Under the pieces are notes generated by a model that did not search any database, was not told the DNA's origin, and saw nothing but the letters and a program-made list of their open reading frames with translations. A stretch of DNA of 64,000 nucleotides, from contig CM054178.1 of NCBI GenBank assembly GCA_028829895.1, positions 85,133,058 through 85,197,057 on the forward strand, written 5' to 3'. This DNA comes from Sinotaia quadrata (taxonomy: Eukaryota > Mollusca > Gastropoda > Architaenioglossa > Viviparidae). This document shows, one piece after another, positions 25,901-34,966 of this stretch (the stretch's first letter is position 1; each line of letters begins with the position of its first letter). The translations under genes and the position numbers were made by a program.

Positions 25901-28173
25901 TCATTTCAGGAAGTGTTACAAGTATTGTAAATGTTCATTTCAGTATGTGTTTCAGGTGATGTCTTTAATTTCAGAAAGTGTTACAAGTATTGTGAGTGTT
26001 ATTCATTTCAGGAAGTGTTACAGTTAAAGAGTTACAAGTAATGTAAGTGTTGTTTATTACAGTAAGTGCTACTGGTACTGGAGTTCATTTCAGGCAGTGA
26101 TACAGGTAATGTAGTTCATTTCAGGAAGTGTCAGAGGCAATGTAAGAGTTATACATTTCAGGAAGTGTCAGAGGCAATGTAAGAGTTGTACATTTCAGGA
26201 AGTGCCAGAGGCAATGTAAGAGTTGTACATTTCATGAAGTGTCAAAGGCACTGTAAGAGTTGTACATTTTAGGAAGTGTCAGAGGCAATGTAAGAGTTGT
26301 ACACTTCAGGAAGTGTCAGAGGCAATGTAAGAGTTGTACATTTCAGGAAGTGTCAGAAGCAATGTAAGAGTTGTACATTTCAGGAAGTGTCAGAGGCAAT
26401 GTAAGAGTTGTACATTTCAGGAAGTGTAAGAATCAGTGTAAGAGTTGTACACTTCAGGAAGTGCCAGAGGCAATGTAAGAGTTGTACATTTCAGGAAGTG
26501 TTACAAGTAGTATAGTTCATTTCTAGAAATGGTGCAGGCTAGTGTAGTTCATTTTAGACAATGTTTCAGGTAATATAGTTCATTTCTGGCAGTGTTGCAG
26601 CTAATGTAGTTCATTTCAGGTAGTGTTACAATTAATGTAAGTGTAGTTCATTTCAGGAGGTGTTGCAGATATTGTAAGTGTAGTTAATTTCAGACAGTTT
26701 TACAGGCAATTTTACAGGTAGGGTATTTCATTTCAGCAGTGTAATGTAAGTGTACTTTATTTATGGCAGTGTTACAGGTAATGTAAGTAGTTCATTTAAT
26801 GCAGTGTTACAGGTAATGTAGTCCATTTCAGGCAGTGTCAATGGTAATGTAAGTGTAGTTCATTTCAAGCAGTATTACAGGTAATGTATGTGTGGTTCAT
26901 TTCAGTAATGTAGTTTATTTCAGGAAGTGTTACAAGTAATGTAAGTGTAGTTTTTTTCAGGAAGTGTTACATTTCATCTAGTGTTACAGGTAATGTAAGT
27001 GTAATTTATTTCAGGCAGTGTTATCAATTGTGTAGTTCATTTGACTTAGTGTTACAGTTAGTATATTTTTCATTTCAGGCTCTGAATTGTTCATTTCAGG
27101 CAGTGTTACACATAGTGTAATACATTTCAGGCAGTGTTACAGATGTGTAGTTCATTTCTGGAATTGTAACAGATAGTAGGTCATTTAAGACAGTGTTACG
27201 GGTAGTGTAGTCCATTTCCAGTATTGTTACAAATAATATAATACATTTCAGGTAGTTTTACAGATAGTATAATTCATTTCAAGATGTGTAACAGGTAGTA
27301 GTTCATTTCAAACAGTGTTACTGGTAGAGTGGTTCACTTCAGACATGTAACTGGTTGAGTAGTTAACTTCATGCAGTGTCACTGGTAGAGTAGTTCACTT
27401 CAGGCAGTGTCACTGGTAGAGTAGTTAACTTCAAGGGTGTTACAGGTAATGTAATTCATTTCAAGAAGTGTTACATATAGTGCATTTCAGGGAATGATAT
27501 ATATAGAGTAGTTCATTTTATATGGAGTTGCAGATAAGATTCTCCAAAACAGAGAAGTCGTAGATAGAAGAGTTAATTTCATGAAGTCTTAGTCATAATT
27601 GTTCATGCAAGGGAGATTACTACGTAGAATACTTGATATGAGAAAGAGTCCAGATAGAGTAAATTATTTCAGGGAAAATGACAGGTAACTGGCGTCATTA
27701 AACTGTCATTTATGTACGAAACAGTTCAGTGATGGTGTAGACTCTTTAGCTGTATGTGTGTGTTTATGTGTGTTTGGAGGGTGGGGGAAGGAATAAGGGA
27801 ATAAACGAGGTCAATTATAAGCTTATACAGAAGCGTACATGCTTCTCCGTGGCTTTTCTCAATAATATATTTTTACTGTACTCTGACGTCATTAACAAGA
27901 TTGCAAAGTAATAAGATCTACACAATCTTGTCCAGCTGTAAGCGTTAGCTTTGAAAGAAAATAACTCCGAAATATGATCACTATGCTAAGTAAAAAATGT
28001 AGCAAACATTAGAATGTGTGTGTTCAGACTTGTAGAGTTGTTGCGATAACCTTTTGGTAAAACTATCTCTCATTTCTTGACAGGCTCTGCGCGATGTATC
28101 AGGATTAAGTGCTTCCAGACTTTTGTCACGGTCTATGCCGTTCCTTAGCGACACAAGGATTTTAACAGATTAA
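6106..28173 (+). CDS. Gene A: FGD-like Cdc42-type RhoGEF (DH-PH-FYVE), 15 coding exons
   Basis: The exons join in consistent phase to a 1417-residue protein. Residues 1-947 are low-complexity and disordered. A DH domain (about 964-1150) carries the family's core [15 protein letters not shown] domains catalyse nucleotide exchange on Rho GTPases, and FGDs act mainly on Cdc42. A PH domain spans about 1170-1270. The FYVE finger (about 1302-1368) has WIPD (1305-1308), RRHHCRACG (1326-1334), RVC (1356-1358) and eight zinc cysteines (1314, 1317, 1330, 1333, 1338, 1341, 1358, 1361), so binding to PI3P-rich endosomal membrane is expected. The protein ends 56 residues after the last zinc ligand, without the second PH domain of vertebrate FGDs. 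The domain order DH-PH-FYVE is diagnostic of the family; the paralogue number (FGD1-6) is not assigned. The exon 15 end is the least certain part. Confidence 0.9.
7108..7299 (+). repeat. 96-nt coding duplication in the KQDR repeat zone
   Basis: Two nearly identical 96-nt blocks begin at GGTGCAAAACAAGACAGAAG (7108 and 7204). Each encodes 32 residues of the form [17 protein letters not shown] plus an AKQDN-type half. They differ by only a few bases, so the duplication is recent compared with the surrounding degenerate units. Confidence 0.9.
9125..9540 (+). repeat. About 47-bp minisatellite with CRE-like cores, nine copies
   Basis: Nine units each contain ACATCTCGTATAAATAAGAC and end in GTGGTGACGTATG. 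TGACGTA matches the core of cAMP-response/ATF elements, so the array presents nine such cores at about 47-bp spacing within the first coding intron. Whether it is regulatory is unknown. Confidence 0.92.
10159..10208. repeat. TC dinucleotide microsatellite
   Basis: CT/TC run of about 50 bp inside intron 1 of gene A. Confidence 0.97.
10336..10423 (+). repeat. 24-bp minisatellite, about four copies
   Basis: Unit built on GGAATATATGAATACACCGG. Because 24 is divisible by three the frame stays open (IYEYTGTG repeats), but nothing else supports translation. Confidence 0.92.
11825..11935 (+). CDS. Gene A exon 2: start of DH domain
   Basis: 111 nt, phase 0 at both ends. It encodes [20 protein letters not shown], the first conserved helix of the DH domain. 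The flanks are TTTCGTAG before and GTGTGT after. Confidence 0.93.
11962..12046. repeat. GT microsatellite
   Basis: About 85 bp of GT, close to the exon 2 donor. Confidence 0.97.
12425..12660. repeat. Degenerate TGAA/TGGA tetranucleotide tract
   Basis: Interrupted runs such as GATGGATGGATGGATGAATG and GATGAATGAATGGATGAATG. Confidence 0.85.
12886..13034 (+). CDS. Gene A exon 3: DH domain
   Basis: 149 nt, phase 0 in, phase 2 out; the same length as gene B exon 3. It encodes a DH segment with the shared motif FHNDFLL. The acceptor is ATTATTTAAG and the donor AAGAG/GTATTT. Confidence 0.92.
13035..13513 (+). other. Gene A intron 3 with a 28-bp array
   Basis: 13120-13265 carries about five copies of a 28-bp unit with TTTTGTGAGTTTATTTAAGA. 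A pyrimidine-rich CTCTCTCCCTCCCTCCCACC lies near 13396. The acceptor is TTTACTGCAG. Confidence 0.88.
13514..13670 (+). CDS. Gene A exon 4: DH domain
   Basis: 157 nt, identical in length and phase to gene B exon 4. It encodes [19 protein letters not shown], the central DH helices. The donor is ATTCAG/GTGATT. Confidence 0.94.
13857..13944 (+). CDS. Gene A exon 5: DH catalytic core
   Basis: 88 nt, phase 0 to 1. It encodes [19 protein letters not shown], the most conserved DH region, which contacts the GTPase. Of 29 residues, 27 are identical in gene B. Confidence 0.96.
13945..16390 (+). other. Gene A intron 5, largely a degenerate array
   Basis: 2.4 kb. From about 14880 to 15740 a degenerate 42-45 bp unit recurs, with forms such as CTGTTTCTCAGGGCTGATAT and ATCATTTGTTGCAGTGTTTT. 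Many copies therefore contain polypyrimidine-CAG strings. Between 15840 and 16040 another degenerate family has CTCAAG followed by TAAATTTAATTT-type text. The real acceptor is TTTGTTTTCAG at 16390. Confidence 0.8.
16391..16441 (+). CDS. Gene A exon 6: DH domain
   Basis: 51 nt, phase 1 to 1, encoding [16 protein letters not shown]. The length matches gene B exon 6. Confidence 0.93.
16442..18191 (+). other. Gene A intron 6
   Basis: Contains a GT tract at 16861-16920, a short poly-C near 17012 and a TA tract near 17090. The remainder holds nothing recognised. The acceptor is TTTTTGTCCAG. Confidence 0.85.
16861..16921. repeat. GT microsatellite
   Basis: About 60 bp of uninterrupted GT in intron 6 of gene A. 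Confidence 0.97.
18192..18250 (+). CDS. Gene A exon 7: end of DH domain
   Basis: 59 nt, phase 1 to 0, encoding [19 protein letters not shown]. The length matches gene B exon 7. Confidence 0.93.
18550..18699 (+). CDS. Gene A exon 8: DH-PH junction and start of PH
   Basis: 150 nt, phase 0. It encodes 50 residues including [20 protein letters not shown], the first strands of the PH domain. The donor TTCTTG/GTGAGTAG is the first of five tandem copies of the same junction. 30 of 50 residues are identical to gene B exon 8. Confidence 0.95.
18694..19383 (+). repeat. 36-bp minisatellite carrying the exon 8 splice donor
   Basis: Nineteen units at exactly 36-nt spacing. The first five start GTGAGTAGACTACAGGAAAT (18700, 18736, 18772, 18808, 18844), each preceded by TTCTTG. 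The next fourteen start GTGATTAGACTACAGGAAAT (18880 to 19348). The exon 8 frame runs open through all units (12 codons each, VSRLQEM or VIRLQEM cores) and stops at 19381-19383. Confidence 0.96.
19384..19860 (+). repeat. Diverged continuation of the 36-bp minisatellite
   Basis: From about 19545 to 19790 a 36-bp unit repeats seven to eight times: GAGTAGATTACAGGTAATGC plus AATATTAAGTCTT. It aligns with the 18700 unit (GAGTAGACTACAGGAAATGC), so this is an older subfamily of the same array. 19384-19544 holds more degenerate units. Confidence 0.88.
19861..20848 (+). other. Gene A intron 8, distal part
   Basis: Includes a roughly 90-bp duplication (about 20053-20225, with AGAGTTTGTTTCCA and GGAGAGTCAAATTAATTAGT) and a TA/GT tract at 20626-20665. 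The acceptor TTTGTGTGTTGCAG precedes exon 9. Confidence 0.8.
20849..20932 (+). CDS. Gene A exon 9: PH domain
   Basis: 84 nt, phase 0, encoding [20 protein letters not shown], the central PH strands. Confidence 0.92.
20933..21624 (+). other. Gene A intron 9 with GT/GA tracts
   Basis: A GT tract (20951-21008) running into a GA tract (to 21041) begins 18 nt after the donor. A second GT tract is at 21136-21192. Confidence 0.93.
21625..21695 (+). CDS. Gene A exon 10: PH domain
   Basis: 71 nt, phase 0 to 2, encoding [20 protein letters not shown]. The donor is GACGA/GTAAGT. Confidence 0.88.
22208..22241 (+). CDS. Gene A exon 11: short PH exon
   Basis: 34 nt, phase 2 to 0, encoding [11 protein letters not shown]. 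The tryptophan sits where the C-terminal PH helix begins. It is supported by frame and by AG/GT flanks (TTTGTTTCAG, GTGTGTAAG). Confidence 0.82.
22242..22794 (+). other. Gene A intron 11 with long GA tract
   Basis: GA microsatellite at 22438-22524 (about 87 bp); otherwise AT-rich. The acceptor is GCATTCCTAG. Confidence 0.92.
22795..22884 (+). CDS. Gene A exon 12: PH-FYVE linker
   Basis: 90 nt, phase 0, encoding [20 protein letters not shown] and a polar tail. The RRRS string is a possible basophilic kinase site. The donor GAG/GTAGTG runs straight into a GT microsatellite (22890-22922). Confidence 0.88.
22885..23287 (+). other. Gene A intron 12
   Basis: A GT tract starts at the fifth base of the intron. 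A roughly 60-bp duplication containing GATATCTGTTTATCAGCATA lies at about 23160-23270. The acceptor is TTTTAACAG. Confidence 0.87.
23288..23407 (+). CDS. Gene A exon 13: FYVE zinc finger, first half
   Basis: 120 nt, phase 0. It encodes the N-terminal WIPD motif, the first CxxC pair (HCMIC) and the basic PI3P-binding signature RRHHCRACG. Confidence 0.97.
23408..25105 (+). other. Gene A intron 13
   Basis: Half of this intron is the 43-bp array at 23593-24454. The remainder shows no recognised element. The acceptor TTTTCTTGTTCAG precedes exon 14. Confidence 0.9.
23593..24454. repeat. 43-bp minisatellite, 20 copies
   Basis: Near-perfect units with TTAAACCGGATCATACTAGT and AAATGTGAATCTATTCCTAT. 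Three units carry ACCCGATC instead of ACCGGATC (near 23857, 24071 and 24415), spaced five and eight units apart. Such homogeneity indicates recent expansion. Confidence 0.97.
25106..25264 (+). CDS. Gene A exon 14: FYVE zinc finger, second half
   Basis: 159 nt, phase 0. It encodes VICQSC, then RVCITC, completing the eight zinc ligands, and a basic tail (RTARKGKLQ). The donor GTTACAG/GTAGTTT seeds the array that follows. Confidence 0.95.
25252..27550 (+). repeat. Degenerate splice-site-like array filling intron 14
   Basis: Several dozen imperfect 35-45 bp units share GTTCATTTCAG, GAAGTGTTACAG and GTAATGTAAGTG. The TTACAG/GTAGT of the exon 14 donor matches the unit, so the array begins at the exon boundary. 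A better conserved subfamily (26100-26500) has TCAGAGGCAATGTAAGAGTT in about ten copies. Confidence 0.9.
27551..28083 (+). other. Gene A intron 14, distal unique part
   Basis: No repeat or gene recognised apart from a short purine-rich stretch near 27775. The acceptor is CATTTCTTGACAG. Confidence 0.7.
28084..28173 (+). CDS. Gene A exon 15: predicted C-terminus
   Basis: Phase 0 from exon 14; it encodes 29 residues ([20 protein letters not shown] and a short tail) and TAA at 28171-28173. It is supported by a good acceptor and open frame, not by homology. An alternative downstream 3' end remains possible. A candidate polyadenylation signal AATAAA is at 28432. Confidence 0.65.
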   Translation, partial: ALRDVSGLSASRLLSRSMPFLSDTRILTD

Positions 28174-29090
28174 CAGTTGCTAACAACATTCGACAGTTGC
28201 TGCCACAAAACCCTGACAAAAAAGTGATGATTTGGGAGCAGTAATTTGTAATACGTGCTCTAATATCTAAGTCCACAAGTAAGTACAGCAAGGAAAGATG
28301 GATGAAAATAAGCCACGAAATACTGTAAAAATCATGAATGAATGAAAGAAAAAATGACAAAACTACTAAAGAAAAACATTAGAATGCAAAAAGGAAGAGT
28401 AAAAAGAAAATTAATAGGAGAAATAAAAGGAATGACTTTAGATAAATTCCCCAAAGTAACAAAATAACAAAAGATGGGCACAAAATTTGAAAAAGAACAA
28501 AAAAGAGGAACAACACAACAAAAAAGAATAAGATAGGATTAAACGAAAAAGAAAGGAAAGAAAAGAGACGGAAAAGGTCGAATGAAAGACACTAAAAAAT
28601 ACAAACTAAAGCGAAAGGAAGAATCCATAAACGGAAGAATAGAGGAAAAAATAAACGAAAATCAAACACGAATAAAAATTAACAATAATGATAGAGAGCA
28701 TGAGTGAAAACAGAACTGATATCAAAGCAACACAGTGAGAAATTAAACAGAAGACTGTTTGTAATATATCTAAAAATAACTCTAACCAAATTCTGCATTC
28801 AATAAAATATCTGTCTACAAATGCCATTCTTTTCGCACAAAGAGCAATGGAGCGCATTCAGTACTGTCTTCATTTGATGAGGAAATAAATGAGGTCACTC
28901 AGTGAATTAAACTATTTTAAAGCATCCGACACCTTAGACCATTTTTAGATTAAAAGTTTCAAACAACATCTGCAATTTAGAGGACAAGAGTTACTCTCCT
29001 ACCTTGGAATAGACTCAAGCGAGCATTACGGTCACTGAGAGCAGTAAAAGTAGGTAGCTTTACGATTATCACGCATGCTGAATAGAGAGC
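28174..29090 (+). other. 3' flank or 3' UTR of gene A
   Basis: A purine-rich, A-dominated stretch (about 28300-28700) with AATAAA at 28432, 28650 and 28801. No coding region is recognised. Confidence 0.5.
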
Positions 29091-29094
29091 ATTT

Positions 29095-29355
29095 ACCGTC
29101 ATTGAGTACGCATGTACTTCTAGGAGAAAGCGTTACGGTGCACATGTACTTCAAGGAGACAGCATTACGGTCATCGAGTGCACATGTACTTCAAGGAGAG
29201 AGCATTACGGTCATTGAGTGAGTATTTACTTCAGGGAGAGAGCATTACGGTCAGTGAGTGAGTATTTACTTCAGGGAGAGAGCATTACGGTCAGTGAGTG
29301 AGTATTTACTTCAGGGAGAGAGCATTAAGATCATTTAATGTACATTTAATTCAAG
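29095..29355. repeat. About 42-bp minisatellite, six copies
   Basis: Units contain GAGAGCATTACGGTCATTGA and ACTTCAGGGA. The outer copies are degenerate. Confidence 0.9.
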
Positions 29356-29398
29356 GAGAGAGCGTTATGACCATACATACATACAGGAAACACTATAG

Positions 29399-29676
29399 AC
29401 TCTTGTGTGCATTTAAACGACAAGAACGTTCCAGACATCATCCGGAAAGACGATACCCTCCCGGTTTCGCACAAGGCGGCCTTGGAAGCAGTTTCAGTCA
29501 CTACTAGACTGAAACAGGATGTTACAAGAGTTACAGAAAGCATGAGCAGATGGAGGAACGGCACTGCAGGCAGTGCCAGAAAATGCCTCCAGCAGTGCGA
29601 GAGAGGAATTGCGCACGACTGTACAAACTATTCTTACTCACCATGTGAGGACTATCTGTGGTTGATGGTTCCTTAA
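29399..29676 (+). other. Coding-like open segment of unknown nature
   Basis: A GC-richer island with an open frame of about 90 codons ending in TAA. It has helix-prone text (AALEAVSVTTRLKQDVTRV) and four cysteines near the end. No family is recognised. A weak ACTATAG acceptor-like site precedes it. It could be an alternative 3' exon of gene A, a pseudogene piece or chance. Confidence 0.25.
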
Positions 29677-30019
29677 AGCACGACTGTGTCCTTCTTGTCG
29701 CGCTTAGACTTAAAGAAGACTTGTCTTAAACACTAATTTCGTTGTATCGTATACATACCGTGGTTACTAGAGTTTGTGCTTCAGGCTTTTATGTGTGTAC
29801 TTCGCTAGCGTTGTCATCCTTCCTGCACGAGGGACATCAAGTACTTTTCATCGATGAGACGTTATCTAATCTCTGTTTTGGAGGGACTTGGCACCTTTCA
29901 CTGTATTATGGGGTTCCGACATCATCCAGTGGATCGTTCGTTATGGAAGTCCCCCCCCCCCGTCCCTCCAAAGGGGAATGTATAATATAATTTCGCTCTC
30001 TTACATCTTAGAGTACGTC
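29677..30019. other. Unassigned intergenic segment
   Basis: A poly-C run of about 11 bases lies at 29950. Nothing else is recognised. Confidence 0.5.
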
Positions 30020-30375
30020 TATACTAAATGCATACATCTTTATAATTATGTTTGTATTTCAGGCATACATCTTTATAATTATGTTTGTATTTCAGACATA
30101 CATCTTTATAATTATGTTTGTATTTCAGACATACATTTCATATTTTATTTCAGGCAGGTACTTTATACGTTTGTTTTATTTCGGGCAGACACATATTTTA
30201 TTTTAGGCAGAAACTTCGCAAACATTTTATTTCAAGCTGACACTTCACAAGTATATTTTATTCCAGGAAGACACTTCAGAATTATATTTTATTTCAGGCA
30301 GACACTTTACAAGTATATTTTATTTCAGGCAGACAGTTTACAAGTATATTTTATTTCAGGCAGACATTTTTCAAG
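30020..30375 (+). repeat. Degenerate array with TTTCAGGCAGACA units
   Basis: A 42-bp type (CATCTTTATAATTATGTTTG, three copies) passes into a roughly 31-bp type with TATTTTATTTCAGGCAGACA, about eight copies. Each copy contains an acceptor-like pyrimidine-CAG. It resembles the intron 14 units in its ATTTCAG core. Confidence 0.85.
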
Positions 30376-33300
30376 TTTGTATTTATGTCATTTTTTATAT
30401 TATAACTTGCTCAGTCAGGTATATCAGTCAGGTATACATGTTGTGGGGAACAATGTGTATAATCAGGACATTTGACAAAATATCAATAATTTAGCACCTA
30501 AATAGTTATTGTACCTTGTTATCTGTAGAAAATAGGGCTACCAACGCCACATAACGTGGTTAGTTCCCTTTGTTACGGTGGGGTCAAGGAGATCCTGAGC
30601 TCGGCAGGAAGCAATGGGCGTAGCTTCTTATAAGAATCTGCTTAATAACAAACTCATCCATTCTCGGTGAAATATTTTTCCTGTTTTATATGGTGTAAAT
30701 AAAAAGAACCGTAATTAGATAATATATGCAAATTAAAATATGATCACTTGATTTTATTTAATTTTTAACTTGTATATTATTTATTTTTCAGTAAAAGAAT
30801 AAAAATATGAACTGTGTTCAGAATACAAGAAGCATTTGAACAAAAGTAGTCATGTTTGTAAAAATTAAGATATTTTTCAAAACAACAATTTCCGTCAAAA
30901 TAATGAATTATTGTACAATAAAACAAGACATGTGAAATGTATTATGTTTTGTTTGTAGTTTACATTTATTGCTTGCATCTTTTGCATCACTTTACTGACT
31001 TGCTGTCACATCATTGTTACCTGTCATTGATTTTGTGATATATGTTTTTAAAAAATTAAAACTATTTCACCTAAATTTAGATCATCCTATTCTCTGTTTC
31101 ATTTGTGACCTCATATTTTTTTCATAACATATGTGCGACAGGTATTTGAAGCGACGAGAGGGTCTCTTTAATTATGAGAATATTAACATCTCTACATGCC
31201 TATTGTCAGGAAATTTTAGGCAAATTATGTCGAGTTATGGAAACATTATTTTCGGTTTATTAATTATTCCGTAACTATCTATTTAATTTATGAGAAGGTA
31301 TTTCCGCTAGGCAACTTGCGTTCAGATGGTGCAATAGCTTGTTTACGAGTTCGCAGTATGTAGGTCGCTCAAGAGGTGATGGAAAGACCTTTAACCGGAT
31401 ACGAGACGCCTATATTTGGTCACTTGCGTTCCGCCGTATCGTGACGCAGTGTTAATCAGCCAGCTGACTTAGAGTCATTCATTTATATGCGTGAATGAAT
31501 CAAAATTCCTCAAACACATATTTCCTTCACAGTGCCCATGTCCAGGGGTAGACTGTCGCGTCCAATAGACCGTGTACGAATTTACATAGTGGTAAATATA
31601 GTTAACTTCTCTAAATTGTATTTATTATTTGTAGAATATTGTGGGTAAAATATTTATGCGATTGTTAAATGATTGATGTATTTTTCTCACAGAAGCTAAG
31701 TGGTGTTAGCGATTGATACATTTTGTACAAATGATCAAGATAGAATAAGCACATGTGTATTGCTATATTCCTCCTATTAAATCGTTATAACTGGAGAGCA
31801 CTAACAGTGAATAGACGATTGCTAATAAGCATCGTTGTGGACCACTGGCTAAAAATATATTGTATTGAGAAGCTATACACTTGTAAAGTGAAATCATTTT
31901 GTTCATTTAAGCATTTTTATTGATTTGGAATTGTGAGTTAGCTTGTAGCTAACTAGTAGAGATTTGTAAAGAGTAATCTATCACTGCCACCACAAAGCCC
32001 ATATGATTGCTCATTGTAACACGATAGTGTAGAATGATGTTATTCATTTACATCTGTTCTTGGTGTCTTGGAGTCTTAGGGTCCTGATACCAACAGTCTT
32101 TGAGGACTATGTCAGGGGTTGTGTCCAACGTTGGAGTGACCAAACGGAAGATAACTTCCGCGTGATGTCAGGACTGCACAAGTTTAACAGACAGCGTCCA
32201 TGTTTACTTTATTGGCAGAATGGCACTTTATCTGAGACTTTATCTTGGATATTGGTTTGATGAGCACTGATCTGCAAGCCACACAGAGCAGAACGACCAC
32301 AGACCAAAGAGCAATTGAACAGACCGTGTGTGTGTGTCTGCTAATGAAATTCACTGAGACCCTAGAGGCCTTGACTATACATCAGGTGACCTAAGTTATG
32401 TAATTATAAAGTCACAACCACACAGGTTCAGTCATTTAAAGTACTTTAAGAGTTCACTCAGAAACATTCAGTGTTCTCTTATAATCTCATTTATAGCTTC
32501 TTCATACAAACTACCCAAATAACTACTATACAGGTGCCATGATAAACAACCAAATTGGACATTCTCTTACAGCACATGGTTGTGATTAGGCACTATAACT
32601 ATATCTAATCCCTAATTGTAACTGTTGAACTCTTTGCTCTATGTAACCGTGCTGTCTTACGTTATTTCTTGTTGAATACAATTATTATTGATTCATAGAG
32701 CAATTGTCTTAGCATGACTCACTTACATGTTATATGTTGTAGTACGTCACCTGTATTTACTTACTTTCCTGGCTGTATGTATCAGGGGGCTCGAGCTCTC
32801 TTCTAGAACTATCACTCTTCTATTCTGCATTATCTATCATTTATTTTTCTTACACGTGTGGCCGGCCAGAAGGTGTGCTTTGGGATTAATCTAAGGTTAC
32901 GGTCAGCTAAGAGAGGTGGTGAATTAACATCTTGCCCAAATCTCAGCAAAACATCGCATATTTGGGAAGCTCATCTTGGGATTGAACTATTGTAATTGTA
33001 CGATTCACATATTTGAATTAGTAAATATACAATTTATCTATATTTTCTGTTCAAGAGAAACTCATAGATAACTCGCCATATTAACATAAAAGAGACACAA
33101 AGACAGAAATATTTGAGTGAAGCTGTTTGTTGTATTGAATTTTTAAGTTGCATTTTTATTACCGTTAACAATTAATCATTGCCAAAACTTACAACCACTG
33201 TATACCTTGTTAAATGAACGTTCTACACTATAATGTAATAGTTGTATGTACTATTGTGATTTGCATTGATAAGTGTAAAGGCAACACCACAAGCACAGAA

Positions 33301-33480
33301 GTATAACATAGAGCTACTGACTGTAATTATTTTAACAACCTTGAAGCCAAGTTGTTACCATGTTTTAATTTTCTAAACTTTGATTGACATTTAAAAGTAG
33401 CAATGGCGTCACCATAATTGCTGACTGCCGTTTTAATTATCAGCGAGTGAGCGTCATAATGAGGTCCTTTTTGCACACAA
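30376..33480. other. Intergenic DNA without recognised features
   Basis: About 3.1 kb of AT-rich unique sequence. Short open frames (for example near 32060-32260) show no family resemblance or splice context. Confidence 0.55.
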
Positions 33481-33484
33481 TGAC

Positions 33485-33860
33485 AAATGCCCACATAAGT
33501 ACTCATTCACGGAGTTGCACTCTCACAATCACCCACGTAATTACACTTTCACACTCACCCACGTAGTTACATTTTCAAACTCACCCACCTTGTTACATTC
33601 TCACACTCACCAATGCAGTTACACTCTCACACTCATCCATGCATTCACACTGACACACCACGTAGCTACACTCTCACACTCACCCAAGTTACGCCCACTC
33701 ACCCATCATACCGGCACCATTATCCACATACATACTCACCTCCTCCCCCCCCCCGCCACATATTTTCACATTCACAGTAACTCACGTACATACTTAATAA
33801 GAGATATCCACTTACGTACACATTCGCACTAGTCTATGCAACACACACCCAGTCACAAAA
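33485..33860. repeat. Degenerate ACACTCACCCA-type tract
   Basis: An irregular array of roughly 30-bp units such as TTACACTCTCACACTCACCC. Strongly strand-asymmetric, with C+A on the + strand. Confidence 0.8.
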
Positions 33861-34380
33861 GCACTCGCACTAACATACCTAAATAGAATGAAAAGATGGT
33901 AATTTTCTTCTGTGGTATATAACGTGTAAACTATGTAGCATTATTTGTACTATGGTTGCGTGAAGCAATATTGCAATAATATTACATGCAATATAATATT
34001 TCTGCTGAAGGAAGTATTTAAGGCCGACAAATATTAATTTGTTGCTTTTAGCATGACCACTGGCTCATCTTAATGGATGCATCAATTTCCATCATGAAAA
34101 ACTATTTTTCTCTCATTTAAAAAAAAGAAGTGTGTTTTGTGAAATTTCATTTTTCCTCAGTTTTGCCAACATCCCATATGAATGATCAAATATGAAACCT
34201 ATTTCTCTCAACCCCGAAACTGAGAGATATTGTGTTCATGTATATTTTCCCGTGCCATAGATATCTGTATTCGGTGTCTTAATTGTTTGAAAAAATGGGG
34301 AAATAATAAAAGGCTTCGTTTAATTTGAACATCCGAGTACATGCTTGTTTTGGTCGTTCTCTTTGTTGTCGTGCGATAAA
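33861..34380. other. Unassigned intergenic segment
   Basis: AT-rich; nothing recognised on either strand. Confidence 0.5.
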
Positions 34381-34545
34381 GACTGTAACTCTTGTGCTTC
34401 CATGAAATAACAAAACTGTAACTCCTGAGTTTTTCAAACAATAAAGAATCGCAACTCCTGTGTTTTCATGAAATAAAGAACTGTAACTCCTGGTATTTTT
34501 TTTTCATGCGGTAAAGAACGGTAACTCCTGTTGTCAGGCGATAAA
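34381..34545. repeat. About 40-bp degenerate repeat, five copies
   Basis: Units carry ACTGTAACTCCTG or TGTAACTCTTG followed by TTTTCATGAAATAAAGAA. Confidence 0.85.
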
Positions 34546-34679
34546 AAATGTAAATCTTAGATCAGATTGTGTAATACAAATGAATCGTTATACGACTTTA
34601 GGATAAATTTTAATCAAAACAACAGGTTAAAACTGACAAATAAGGTATCGAAATTAAGAAGAGCGAGGGAAAATATGTG

Positions 34680-34682
34680 TAT

Positions 34683-34742
<60 letters not shown>

Positions 34743-34803
34743 TGTATGTGTGTGTGTATGTGTGTGTGTATGTGTATATATATATGTGTTTGTGTATGTG
34801 TGT

Positions 34804-34839
<36 letters not shown>

Positions 34840-34966
34840 GTTTGTGTAAATTTGTCCGCGTGTATATATATATATATATATGTGTTTGTGTATATGTGTC
34901 TGTGTGTGTGTGTGTATGTGTGTGTGTGTGTGTGTATGTGTGTGTGTGTGTATGTGTGTGTGATTA
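34680..34966. repeat. Compound GT / TA / TGTA microsatellite
   Basis: Nearly 290 bp of alternating purine-pyrimidine sequence, with GT runs broken by TATATATA blocks (34776-34784, 34863-34880). Potential Z-DNA or cruciform-forming DNA. Confidence 0.96.

Noticed and set aside
32060..32260. Possible small protein of about 66 residues
   Set aside because: No family resemblance, splice context or conserved composition; such short frames are expected by chance.
33384..33832. His-rich open frames near 33.5 kb
   Set aside because: They follow the degenerate ACACTCACCC tract; no independent support.
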